NCBI GenBank assembly: GCA_013151555.1
Contig: JAADIA010000016.1
Location: 1 to 17,416, forward strand
Origin: Nitrospirota bacterium
Lineage (GTDB): Bacteria > NPL-UPA2 > JAADIA01
DNA: 17,416 bases
Direction: 5' to 3'
The notes beneath the pieces are model-generated. The model did no database searches. It saw only the letters and a program-made list of their open reading frames with translations, and was not told where the DNA came from. Positions 1-7,221 of the stretch are shown piece after piece (position 1 is the stretch's first letter; the number at the start of each line of letters is the position of its first letter). The translations under genes were made by a program, and so were the position numbers.

Positions 1-888
1 AAAGAAATCTTGCCTTTTTTGTTCGTTATCTCTCCGATTACACTCAGCGGAAATTTTACTCTTGAGATAAGGGCCTCTACCCTTTTTGCCGGAAGAGTAA
101 ATAAGAGTTCGTAGTCTTCGCCTCCTTCCAAAGCTAACTGAAGGGCATCTTTACCTGAGGCTCCGGCCAGCTTCCGCGTCCGCCGGGAGATAGGAATCTT
201 CTCCAGTCGGATTTCCGCTCCCACTTTGCTGGCTTCACAGATGTGTCTCAGGTCGCTGGCTAAACCATCGCTGAGATCAATCATGGAAGTGGGTTTGAAT
301 TCCTTAACAATGGCCCTGGCTTCTTCCAGGCGCGGCCGGGGAGGAAGATGCTTTCCCTGGAGACGATGAGCTGTTGCTGCTCCCAGGTCTCCGGTCACCA
401 GAATCCGGTCACCTGCCTGAGCACCGGAGCGAAGCGTGAGATATTTCCGTTCCACCTCACCCAGAAGCAATAGTGATAGTTAATTGACGGGGAGATTTTA
501 CCGTATCCCCACCGATAACGCTTACCCGGCATTTCCCCCCCAGAGTCTTTATCCCCCGGTAAAGACCGTCCACAAATTTTGTAGAGGTCTTGGCCTTGAG
601 CCCCAGGGAAACGAGAGCATACCGGGGAATCCCTCCCATAGCGGCAATATCGCTCAAGTTCACCGCCAGGGCTTTCCAGCCTATCCGGTAAGGAGTAAGT
701 GTATCTAAAGTGAAATGGATACCCTCTATCAAAGTATCCATGGTGAAGAGGGTCAGGGTATCCTGCTTTTGCGTCCGGATTACGGCAGCATCGTCTCCAA
801 TGCCGGCTACTACCCGGGTATCGTTAATGGCCAAGCTCTCAGCAAATTTCTTAATCAACCCCAATTCACCGATATCCTCTAAATTCAT
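1..888 (-). pseudogene. thiL: thiamine-monophosphate kinase, frameshifted and cut by the window edge
   Basis: ThiL phosphorylates thiamine monophosphate to thiamine diphosphate, the last step of cofactor synthesis. The first 140 or so residues read in one frame from an ATG at 888 and carry the N-terminal ThiL signature: GIGDDAAV, a MDTLIEGIHF-type metal site, the NLSDIAAMGG helix and IGGDTVKSP. That frame stops at 457-459. The protein clearly continues in the next frame from about position 470 to the window edge with LGEVERKYLTL, VTGDLG, SMIDLSDGLASDLRHIC and GGEDYELLF, all expected of the C-terminal ThiL lobe. The shift lies between about 460 and 480, equal to one extra or two missing bases, just after an ACTATCACTATT run on the coding strand. 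The rest of the gene looks intact, so this is either a very recent lesion or a sequencing/assembly error. The last codons are outside the window. The AAGGAAA before the ATG is a plausible ribosome binding site. It is the last visible gene of a minus-strand run. Confidence 0.85.
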
Positions 889-911
889 GGTAGTAAAAAT
901 TTCCTTTTTTA

Positions 912-941
912 GCTTTTAACCTTAAACTTTCAACTTTAAAC
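912..941. repeat. intergenic copy of the TTTAAAGTTGAAAG repeat family
   Basis: Between the DUF362 gene and thiL the minus strand reads TTTAAAGTTGAAAG followed by TTTAAGGTTAAAAG, two degenerate units of about 14 bases. The same wording appears inside coding sequence in flxC (about 13985-14065) and in the phosphomannomutase gene (about 5017-5058). I see no gene in this 60-bp gap. Its function is unknown. Confidence 0.6.
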
Positions 942-948
942 TATTTTC

Positions 949-2079
949 TCAGCTCCACAATCTGCCCAGAAGGCTCTTCTTCAAATCCATAGCTTTCTCC
1001 GGGCAGAGTTCGTAACAACAGAGGCAGAGGATACATTTCTTATAGTCAATGCAGGCGAGGTTCTTCTTGATGGAGACGGCGTCCACCGGACAGCTCTTTA
1101 CACAGCAACGGCAGCCGGTACATTTGTCCGCTCGGGCCCGGGGTCTGATCATTATTTTCCGGGCAAGGAGATTAAGAATAGGTTTGGGGATGCTCCTTAA
1201 TACCGCGTTGGAAGGTAAAATAAAATCTTTAACTACCACATTCTTCAGGGATTCCCCTTTGAGTTCGATCTTTCTCAGGTCGGCAATCCCCAATCCCCTC
1301 TTCCCGGCCGCCCGGGTGGTAGGAACGTCGAAAGGGTCCAGTCCGATGATCGCCTGAGCCACTGTATCCAGCGCCACGGCATCGGTACTCGCCAAGATAA
1401 CCCCCACATCTCGCAATTTATCGGAGACCGGCCCGTTCCCTTCCATCCCCACTATGGCATCCATGACAGCTAACCGGGGTTTGACTACTGACAATATATC
1501 CACGACAGCTTCGCCCAGGTCATCAGGACCGGGACAACGCCGGTGAAACCCTATTTTCCCCAAACCAGGAATGAGGCCAAGAAGGTTCTTTACTGCTCCA
1601 GTAAGAAGCGTGAGATTGTGGGTCTTGAGTTTGGGAACGGTAATTAAGACGTCCACCTCCAGGGCCGTCCGGGAAAAATGCAGGGTTTTATAAATCACTC
1701 CATCGGGGACTTCAACTTCCAGGAGTTCCCGTTCCAGACTTACCAGAGGAGCTCCGGTAGTTTCAGAGACCTCTTTGTAACCACAGGTTTCCCAGAAACA
1801 GCTCAAATCCCGATTGGTCCCGCCCGGACTATCCCCGATAATCGCCTCCGCTCCCATTTCCTGAACCAGTTCGACTATCCCTTGCACTACAGCTGGATGA
1901 GTAGTTACTCCTTCCTCGGGACGACGGGCTGAGAGCATATTGGGCTTAATCAAAACCCGGCTTCCTCTTTTTATAATGCCCGGGAGACCATCAATCAGAG
2001 AGAGAGCTTTCTCCAGGGCCCCTTTTACCTGTCCCGGGTCATAATTGGAACATCTGACAAGAGAAACTTTCGTCTTCAT
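949..2079 (-). CDS. DUF362 domain protein with C-terminal 2x[4Fe-4S] ferredoxin domain
   Basis: A 376-residue protein. The N-terminal 300 or so residues match the DUF362 fold: KVSLVRCSNYD, VLIKPNMLSARRPEEGVTTHP, GDSPGG, LITVPKLKTHNLTLLTGAVKNLLG and DAIVGMEGNGP. The last 60 residues hold two ferredoxin motifs, CTGCRCCVKSCP and CILCLCCYELCP, enough for two [4Fe-4S] clusters. Proteins of this family are widespread in anaerobes. Their reaction is not settled, so I assign only cytoplasmic iron-sulfur/electron-transfer potential. The open frame extends upstream to a TTG at 2142, but conserved sequence begins at the ATG at 2079, so I use that start. The 21-residue extension contains an ACAGGATTATTCAC stretch resembling the intergenic repeats. 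The ribosome binding site is weak (GGAA about 14 bases upstream). It follows the DnaJ gene by 67 bp in the same direction. Confidence 0.85.
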   Translation of the reverse strand: MKTKVSLVRCSNYDPGQVKGALEKALSLIDGLPGIIKRGSRVLIKPNMLSARRPEEGVTTHPAVVQGIVELVQEMGAEAIIGDSPGGTNRDLSCFWETCGYKEVSETTGAPLVSLERELLEVEVPDGVIYKTLHFSRTALEVDVLITVPKLKTHNLTLLTGAVKNLLGLIPGLGKIGFHRRCPGPDDLGEAVVDILSVVKPRLAVMDAIVGMEGNGPVSDKLRDVGVILASTDAVALDTVAQAIIGLDPFDVPTTRAAGKRGLGIADLRKIELKGESLKNVVVKDFILPSNAVLRSIPKPILNLLARKIMIRPRARADKCTGCRCCVKSCPVDAVSIKKNLACIDYKKCILCLCCYELCPEKAMDLKKSLLGRLWS

Positions 2080-2146
2080 ATTAATTTTATAATTTCCAAG
2101 TGAAGTGAATAATCCTGTTGAGCGGTTATTCTTAACGGTCAAAGAG

Positions 2147-2971
2147 TTACGACTCTTCTTCCTCCATCCGGTGGATCTTGGTCAAGACTTGCTCTGTCAC
2201 CGTAGAGACAACTCCGAATTTTAACAACTCTTTACAGCTTTCTTTGGCTTTAGCGAAATCCTTGGTTTTCATATAGAGGGAGATAAGCGCTTCCCGCAAG
2301 GGCTGACAGACGAATTTCTCTTGCGTGCCTAATCTCAAAGCTTCTTCATATTCCGCTATGGCCTCAGCAAGTTTATCTTTAGCCTCGTAGGCACATCCCA
2401 GGCCGAAATGATACTGCATATTCCGAGGTCCCAGAAAGACGGATTCTCTCAGATAAGCAATGGCCTGGTCAAATTTTTTCTTCCTGAGAAAATCCATCCC
2501 TTTCTTGTAAATCTCGTGTCTATCTGCTTTTTCCAGGGTTCCGAGGGAGAAGACCCCTTTCTCATAAGCGCGGCGCATCTTGGGATCGTCCAATCCTTTG
2601 AATTCGAACTCCTCTTTCTCCCTTTTTATCTGCTCCATCCGGGGGAGAGGGATCCCTCCGGCAATCTCTTCCATGTAATCACCAGTCTTATCTCCGGTCA
2701 CCGGAGCTTCCTCTATCCGATGGAAGATGGTAGCGGAAACCTCACTACCCGGCTCTATTCCCAGCTCTAAATCATAGACATAGCGGCTGTCCACATTTGA
2801 TAAGATCCGATAGGCTTCCGTAATCCGGGCGAACTTCTTTGCGATTTCTTTATCCCCGGGATTTCTATCCGGATGGTAGCGGCGGGCTAACTCCAGGTAG
2901 CTTTTTTTTATCTCTTCCCGAGCGGCGTTGGTGGCCACGCCTAAAATCTGGTAATAATTTTCTTTATTCAT
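2147..2971 (-). CDS. DnaJ-domain protein with C-terminal TPR repeats
   Basis: A 274-residue protein. Residues 5-70 are a J domain (YYQILGV at the start, helix II KKSYLELARRYHPDRNPGD with the essential HPD at 33-35, then KFARITEAYRILSN). That is the part that stimulates the ATPase of a DnaK-type chaperone. There is no glycine/phenylalanine-rich or zinc-finger region, so it is not canonical DnaJ. After a charged linker, the C-terminal half (from about EIYKKGMDFLRKKKFDQAIAYLRESV) contains two to three TPR-like helical pairs, suggesting it brings DnaK to a specific partner. The open frame reaches a TTG at 2995, but the ATG at 2971 sits at the usual distance before the J domain and is preferred. 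Co-directional with mtnA upstream (72 bp) and the DUF362 gene downstream. The client is unknown. Confidence 0.85.
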   Translation of the reverse strand: MNKENYYQILGVATNAAREEIKKSYLELARRYHPDRNPGDKEIAKKFARITEAYRILSNVDSRYVYDLELGIEPGSEVSATIFHRIEEAPVTGDKTGDYMEEIAGGIPLPRMEQIKREKEEFEFKGLDDPKMRRAYEKGVFSLGTLEKADRHEIYKKGMDFLRKKKFDQAIAYLRESVFLGPRNMQYHFGLGCAYEAKDKLAEAIAEYEEALRLGTQEKFVCQPLREALISLYMKTKDFAKAKESCKELLKFGVVSTVTEQVLTKIHRMEEEES

Positions 2972-3043
2972 AATCTCTAACCTAACGCCCTCCAAGCAGA
3001 CTATGGATATTGGTAAATCCTCGAACCCTTGAACCCGGTCATT

Positions 3044-4072
3044 TTACTTTTTCAAGCTATCCCCGTAAGGAGGCCGGGCAATTCCCTTTTCCGTAACGAT
3101 AGCCGTAATAAGACGGGCCGGGGTAACATCGAAAGCAGGACAATAAACCTTAACTCCTTCCGGGGCAATTCTCTTGCCAAAGCTGCAGGTTATCTCTTCC
3201 GCCTCACGCTCCTCGATAGGGATTTGACTGCCGTTATCCAGGCTCAAGTCAAAGGTAGAAGTAGGAGCAGCTACATAGAAAGGAATATTATGGGCTTCGG
3301 CCAGGACGGCCAAGCCATAGGTGCCAATCTTATTGGCGGTATCGCCATTAGCAGCAATCCTGTCAGCTCCTACGAGGACCATGTTCACCCGTCCTTCTTT
3401 CATCACCTGAGCAGCCATATTATCGCAGATTAAGGTGGTATCAATGCCGGCCTGGAGCAATTCCCAGGTAGTCAACCGGGCTCCCTGAAGGAGAGGTCGA
3501 GTCTCATCCGCATACACCTTAATCCGCTTGCCCTCTTCCTGGGCCGTGAAGATGAGAGCCAGAGCCGTTCCATAATCAGCAGTGGCTAATCCGCCCGCAT
3601 TACAGTGGGTAAGGACAGTATCTCCATCTTTGATCAATTCCGCTCCGTTCCTCCCGATATCCCGACACTCTTTCCTGTTCTCCTCGATAACATTCAGAGC
3701 CTCTTTGAGCAAGAGCTCTTTTATCCGGGAAAGAGCTTGCTCCCGGTTAGCCTCAGCCACAGCCTTCATCCTGTCCAGAGCCCAGAACAGGTTCACCGCC
3801 GTGGGGCGGGCGGTAGCTAAGTAGCCGGTAACCTCTTCCAGCTCCTTGTAGAAATTGTCGTAATCGACCGCTTGGGAATCCTGAATTCCTACTACCGTCC
3901 CCAGGGCTGCTGCTATTCCCAGGGCCGGCGCTCCCCGTACCCGCAGGTTTTTTATCGCTTCCCAGACGCTTTTTACCTCGGAGCAATAGATATAGACCAA
4001 TTCATCCGGAAGTCTGGTTTGGTCAATCATTTTCACCTTACCTTTATCCCATTCTATGGTTGGTAAAGGCAT
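3044..4072 (-). CDS. mtnA: S-methyl-5-thioribose-1-phosphate isomerase
   Basis: A 342-residue, full-length member of the aldose-ketose isomerase family related to eIF2B. It converts 5-methylthioribose 1-phosphate to 5-methylthioribulose 1-phosphate in methionine salvage. Visible family features are RVRGAPALGIAAA (residues 44-56), the catalytic cysteine in THCNAGGLATADYGTAL (Cys157), YADETRPLLQGARLT, and the catalytic aspartate in VGADRIAANGDTANKIGTY (Asp237), with the usual C-terminal FDVTPARLITAIVTE. The ATG at 4072 has an AAGGAGA ribosome binding site and lies 19 bp inside the 3' end of the phosphomannomutase gene, so the two are very probably translated from one message. No other methionine-salvage gene is next to it. 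The same fold also includes ribose-1,5-bisphosphate and 5-deoxyribose-phosphate isomerases. The close match at the catalytic motifs favours MtnA, but substrate is inferred. Confidence 0.92.
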   Translation of the reverse strand: MPLPTIEWDKGKVKMIDQTRLPDELVYIYCSEVKSVWEAIKNLRVRGAPALGIAAALGTVVGIQDSQAVDYDNFYKELEEVTGYLATARPTAVNLFWALDRMKAVAEANREQALSRIKELLLKEALNVIEENRKECRDIGRNGAELIKDGDTVLTHCNAGGLATADYGTALALIFTAQEEGKRIKVYADETRPLLQGARLTTWELLQAGIDTTLICDNMAAQVMKEGRVNMVLVGADRIAANGDTANKIGTYGLAVLAEAHNIPFYVAAPTSTFDLSLDNGSQIPIEEREAEEITCSFGKRIAPEGVKVYCPAFDVTPARLITAIVTEKGIARPPYGDSLKK

Positions 4073-5451
4073 TGTACTTTCTCCTTAATTTCCGGGACCG
4101 GGGAGAGAAAAAGATCCATAACTTCTTTCAAACCTTCCTTGCTCTCGGCTTCAAATCGGAAGGTTAAAAGAGGCTCAGTGACGGAGACCCTCCCCAGTCC
4201 CCACCCCCGGGGGAATTGAACTCTCACTCCATCCAGAGTATCAACCTGGTAAGAGGACAAACCTTCCTCGATCTTCAGGAGAACCTCCTTCCCTTTTCCT
4301 TCAAAGGGAACTCTGATATCAGGCGTAGTAAAGTAAGCGGGAACTTCCGAAGCCAACTCTCTTAAAGACTTTCCCCCGGCGGTTATTATCTTGGTCAGAT
4401 ATAAAGCGGCATAGAGACTGTCGTCTCCGCTCAACTCCCCAAAGAAGAAATGGCCGCTGATCTCTCCTCCAAAGACAGCTCTTTCCTTTAAAAGCCCTCT
4501 TTTCAAGAAGGCGTGCCCGGACCTCTGGGGAAGAGGAATCCCTCCCCATTTTTCTATCGTCTCCGGGACAATGCTGGAGCACTTGATATCATAGACAACC
4601 TTCGAGGGATGGTTTCCGGCGGACAACTTCCGGGACAAAATATCTCTTACAAAGATAACAATAGCCTGATCGCCCTCTACAACCTTTCCCGTCTCATCCA
4701 TAAAAACTACCCTGTCCCCATCGCCATCAAATCCTATCCCTAAATCTGCTTCTTCCTCAATTACTTTTTTGCTCAAACCCCTCAGGCTCTCCTCCAGGAC
4801 AGGGTTAGGATGACGATTAGGAAAAGTTCCATCCTCCCGGCAATAAAGCTCCTTCACTTCATGCCCAAAATCCCGGAATACCCGGGGAGCAATCCGGGAC
4901 ATACAACCATTTCCCGCATCAATAACTACCTTCAAGACCTTTTCGCAACTAAAAGTCCTTCCCACTTCCTTAATAAAGTTGAGATAACTTTCGATGACCT
5001 CAACTTCCCGAACGTCCTCCCTTTTTATCTTTTCCCCTTCAACGTTGAACTTTTCACTTTCAACTATATTTTTAATCTCCTCGATATCCTCCGGAGCGAT
5101 GGGCATCTCCCCCAGAACCAACTTAAAACCGTTGAATTCCGGCGGATTGTGGGAGGCAGTAACCATTACTCCTCCCTTTGCCCGAAGATGATTCCTGGCA
5201 AAATAGAAGGCGGGAGTAGGGACAGTGCCAATATCGGTAACCTGGCATCCTGTAGCCACCAGCCCCTCGATGAGGGCTTTCTTGAGCGTTTTGGTACTGG
5301 GGCGGACATCTCCCCCTACCACACTGGTAACCGGTAATCCATAACGGGTAATGAGCTTCGTCCCTACCGCTTTCCCAATCCTCAGAGCTATCTCCTCCGT
5401 CAAGTCTTCCCCATAAACTCCCCTGATGTCACAGGCCTTATAAATGGTCAT
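4054..5451 (-). CDS. phosphomannomutase/phosphoglucomutase (alpha-D-phosphohexomutase family)
   Basis: A 465-residue protein that interconverts hexose 1- and 6-phosphates, feeding sugar-nucleotide synthesis for cell envelope glycans. It shows all four family signatures: IYKACDIRGVYG at the start, the phosphoserine loop TASHNPPEFNG (Ser100), the metal-binding loop FDGDGDR (242-247) and the sugar-binding loop GGEISGHFFFGE (328-339). A divergent phosphate-binding loop, RVSVTEP, lies near the C-terminus where RPSNTEP-type sequence is usual. Length and layout fit the bifunctional AlgC/ManB type, and substrate preference cannot be read from the sequence. Residues 132-145 (SEKFNVEGEKIKRE) coincide with a copy of a genome repeat also found in flxC and between genes. 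Start ATG at 5451 follows GAGGT at good spacing. The 3' end overlaps mtnA. An FGGY kinase gene lies 119 bp upstream. Confidence 0.92.
   Translation of the reverse strand: MTIYKACDIRGVYGEDLTEEIALRIGKAVGTKLITRYGLPVTSVVGGDVRPSTKTLKKALIEGLVATGCQVTDIGTVPTPAFYFARNHLRAKGGVMVTASHNPPEFNGFKLVLGEMPIAPEDIEEIKNIVESEKFNVEGEKIKREDVREVEVIESYLNFIKEVGRTFSCEKVLKVVIDAGNGCMSRIAPRVFRDFGHEVKELYCREDGTFPNRHPNPVLEESLRGLSKKVIEEEADLGIGFDGDGDRVVFMDETGKVVEGDQAIVIFVRDILSRKLSAGNHPSKVVYDIKCSSIVPETIEKWGGIPLPQRSGHAFLKRGLLKERAVFGGEISGHFFFGELSGDDSLYAALYLTKIITAGGKSLRELASEVPAYFTTPDIRVPFEGKGKEVLLKIEEGLSSYQVDTLDGVRVQFPRGWGLGRVSVTEPLLTFRFEAESKEGLKEVMDLFLSPVPEIKEKVQCLYQP
5017..5058 (-). repeat. TTTAAAGTTGAAAG-family repeat copy embedded in the phosphomannomutase gene
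   Basis: The coding strand here reads AAGTTCAACGTTGAAGG then GGAAAAGATAAAA, in frame as KFNVEGEKIK. It resembles the flxC segment that encodes QFDVEGERQFKVEG (GACGTTGAAGGCGAAA) and the intergenic unit at 912-941. The copy lies between the first two domains, in a surface region where members of this family vary in length. In-frame placement inside a protein is seen directly. That it arose by repeat insertion is inference. Confidence 0.5.
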
Positions 5452-5570
5452 CTTCTCAATACCTCATCCCTCTATTATTAAATATATGATAAACAAGACT
5501 TTCGGGGCCGGCCTTAGGAGCACAACTCCCGGCAAAGCAACTATTACCAACGGGATAAGGGCTAAAAGTT

Positions 5571-7025
5571 CTACTCATAACCGATGGCCCGGCAGGCATC
5601 CCGGAACTTGCGATATTTAACAGCATAAGACTTGAGCTTCTCCGGTTGGGGTTCCACTTCCAAATCTACCTTGACCATTTTCCTCGCGGACTCGCTCAGA
5701 CCGTTATAAACAGTCTGGGAGGAGGCCACGATAGCTGCCCCGAAGGCTGCTTCCACTATCTTCGGCCGGACCAAAGTTTTATTGAGAATATTGGCTCTTA
5801 CCTGGAGCCATTCCCGGCTTTTGCTTCCCTCCCCGGACGTATATATCTTCTCTCCCACGGGAGCACCCAGCTTCTCCATCAACTCGTAAGCCCATCTCTC
5901 TACCATCCCCACTCCTTCCAGGCAAGCTGCATAGAGTTCGTACTTATCCTTTGGCCTGCCGATAAGGAATCCTTCTGCCTCAGGATTAACGAAAGGGAAC
6001 CTTTCTCCAGTCCGAACCAGAGGATAGACAGTCAAATGCGTTGGCGTTCTCTCCGGGACATATCTATCTAACTCTGTCAGGTCGTCTTCCCCAAAGCGGT
6101 CCTTCAGGCACTCTCCCCCGGTCGAGCTGGCTCCTCCGGGAAGCCAGAACCCTTCGGGGTGAAGATGACAGGAGATTCTTCCTTCCCGGTCCTTGATTAA
6201 CCTCTCGGAAACTCCCGCTATTGCCAGAGTGGTTCCTAAGGTACTGGCCCATTCCCCCGGCGAGACAGCTCCCGTGGAGACCAGGGAAGCCGTTCCGGCG
6301 GTCATTCCGGCTGCCGCCAGGGTTTTCCGGGAAAGTCCCGTCTCCCGGGAACATTCCCGGGAGATAGGGCCAATAATTGTTCCGGGAGAAATAACCTTGG
6401 GAAGAAGTGAGGAGGAAATCTCCAGCGTCTGGGAGATAAACTTCGGCCAGCGTTTACTCACCAGGTCATAGCCGGTCTTCAAAGCGTTTGAGCTATCAGT
6501 AGTGGAGTAATCATCGGTGAGTTTACCAATAATAAAATCGGCAGCCTGAAGGAATTTTTTCGTCAGGTCATAAATCTTCGGTTCCTTTCTCTTAATCCAG
6601 AGAATCTTGGAAAGAGCAAAAGAAGGCTTAAAGGAATAGCCAAGTTTAGCGGTTAATTTCTCTCCGGCTTCGTTAATCAACCTCGCCTCTTCCCCCGCCC
6701 GGCTATCGTTATCCATTATCGCTTTTCGCAAAGGTTCATTTCCCGCCCCCAGAGGAATAATCGTCCCCGAAATGGAAGCAACCGAAACAGCCTTAATCTC
6801 TTCCGGGGAAATTCCCTCTCTCTTTAAAGAAGCCACTATTTCCCGCAAACAGGAAGAGACTTCTTCCCACCAGGAAAGGGGATCCTGCTCCGCCCACCCC
6901 CCGGCCAACTTCTCCCGGCTATCGGAGACTAAAGCGCAGGAACTCCGGGCAATAACCTTTCCCATCTCATCGCAAACCAGGGCTCTTGCCCCCTGCGTTC
7001 CTATATCTAAACCAAGAAAAAACAT
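5571..7025 (-). CDS. FGGY-family carbohydrate kinase, probably xylulokinase-like
   Basis: A 484-residue sugar kinase of the hexokinase/actin superfamily that transfers phosphate from ATP to a sugar or sugar alcohol. Seen: the N-terminal phosphate-1 loop GLDIGTQGARALVCDEMGKV, the substrate-side acidic motif IMDNDSRAGEEA, the mid-protein SNALKTGYDL, the phosphate-2/adenosine region (STGAVSPGEWASTLGTTLAIAG, GGASSTGGECL) and near the end YTSGEGSKSREWLQVRANILN followed by EAAFGAAIVAS. Substrate cannot be assigned, since FGGY kinases act on xylulose, ribulose, glycerol, fuculose and others. The ATG at 7025 has GGAG nine bases upstream and starts exactly at the conserved strand. A TTG 14 codons upstream is less likely. 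It sits in a co-directional run with two other sugar-phosphate enzymes (phosphohexomutase and MtnA). It is separated from tatD-rSAM by 196 bp containing repeats. The start is well supported, the specificity is not. Confidence 0.88.
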   Translation of the reverse strand: MFFLGLDIGTQGARALVCDEMGKVIARSSCALVSDSREKLAGGWAEQDPLSWWEEVSSCLREIVASLKREGISPEEIKAVSVASISGTIIPLGAGNEPLRKAIMDNDSRAGEEARLINEAGEKLTAKLGYSFKPSFALSKILWIKRKEPKIYDLTKKFLQAADFIIGKLTDDYSTTDSSNALKTGYDLVSKRWPKFISQTLEISSSLLPKVISPGTIIGPISRECSRETGLSRKTLAAAGMTAGTASLVSTGAVSPGEWASTLGTTLAIAGVSERLIKDREGRISCHLHPEGFWLPGGASSTGGECLKDRFGEDDLTELDRYVPERTPTHLTVYPLVRTGERFPFVNPEAEGFLIGRPKDKYELYAACLEGVGMVERWAYELMEKLGAPVGEKIYTSGEGSKSREWLQVRANILNKTLVRPKIVEAAFGAAIVASSQTVYNGLSESARKMVKVDLEVEPQPEKLKSYAVKYRKFRDACRAIGYE

Positions 7026-7099
7026 ATTATCAGTCTCCAGGAAAATATAAACCACCGGTGAATACAAACAGATAAAAGAAAACTTTATAAATTCATTTT

Positions 7100-7212
7100 G
7101 ACAGGATTAACGGGATAGACAGGATAATTTTAAAAAGATCCATTTAATCCTGTATATCCTGTCAGAATAATTTTAAGTTTTTGGCAGTATCCATCTATTA
7201 GCTACAAAGTTT
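7100..7212. repeat. GACAGGATT-family inverted repeat with conserved tail
   Basis: Three 9-base-periodic units (GACAGGATT, AACGGGATA, GACAGGAT) at 7100-7125 are followed after 20 bases by the reverse-complement wording at 7146-7163, so the region can fold into an imperfect hairpin. The tail after the right arm (7164-7212) resembles the tail of the copy at 17184-17232: ATTTTAAG/GTTTTAGG, ATCTATTAGCTACAAAG/ATCTATGATTACGAAG. It occupies the 196-bp gap between tatD-rSAM and the FGGY kinase, and no gene is seen there. Confidence 0.7.
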
Positions 7213-7221
7213 TCTTGCTCG

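Noticed and set aside
3020-3036. Short near-tandem CTCGAACCC TTGAACCC before mtnA's stop
   Set aside because: Two units of eight or nine bases are too little to call a repeat element from this window alone, though the wording resembles the other spacer repeats.
4810-5337. 175-codon plus-strand frame opposite phosphomannomutase
   Set aside because: It is antisense to conserved active-site codons, with no promoter or ribosome binding site and no family resemblance.
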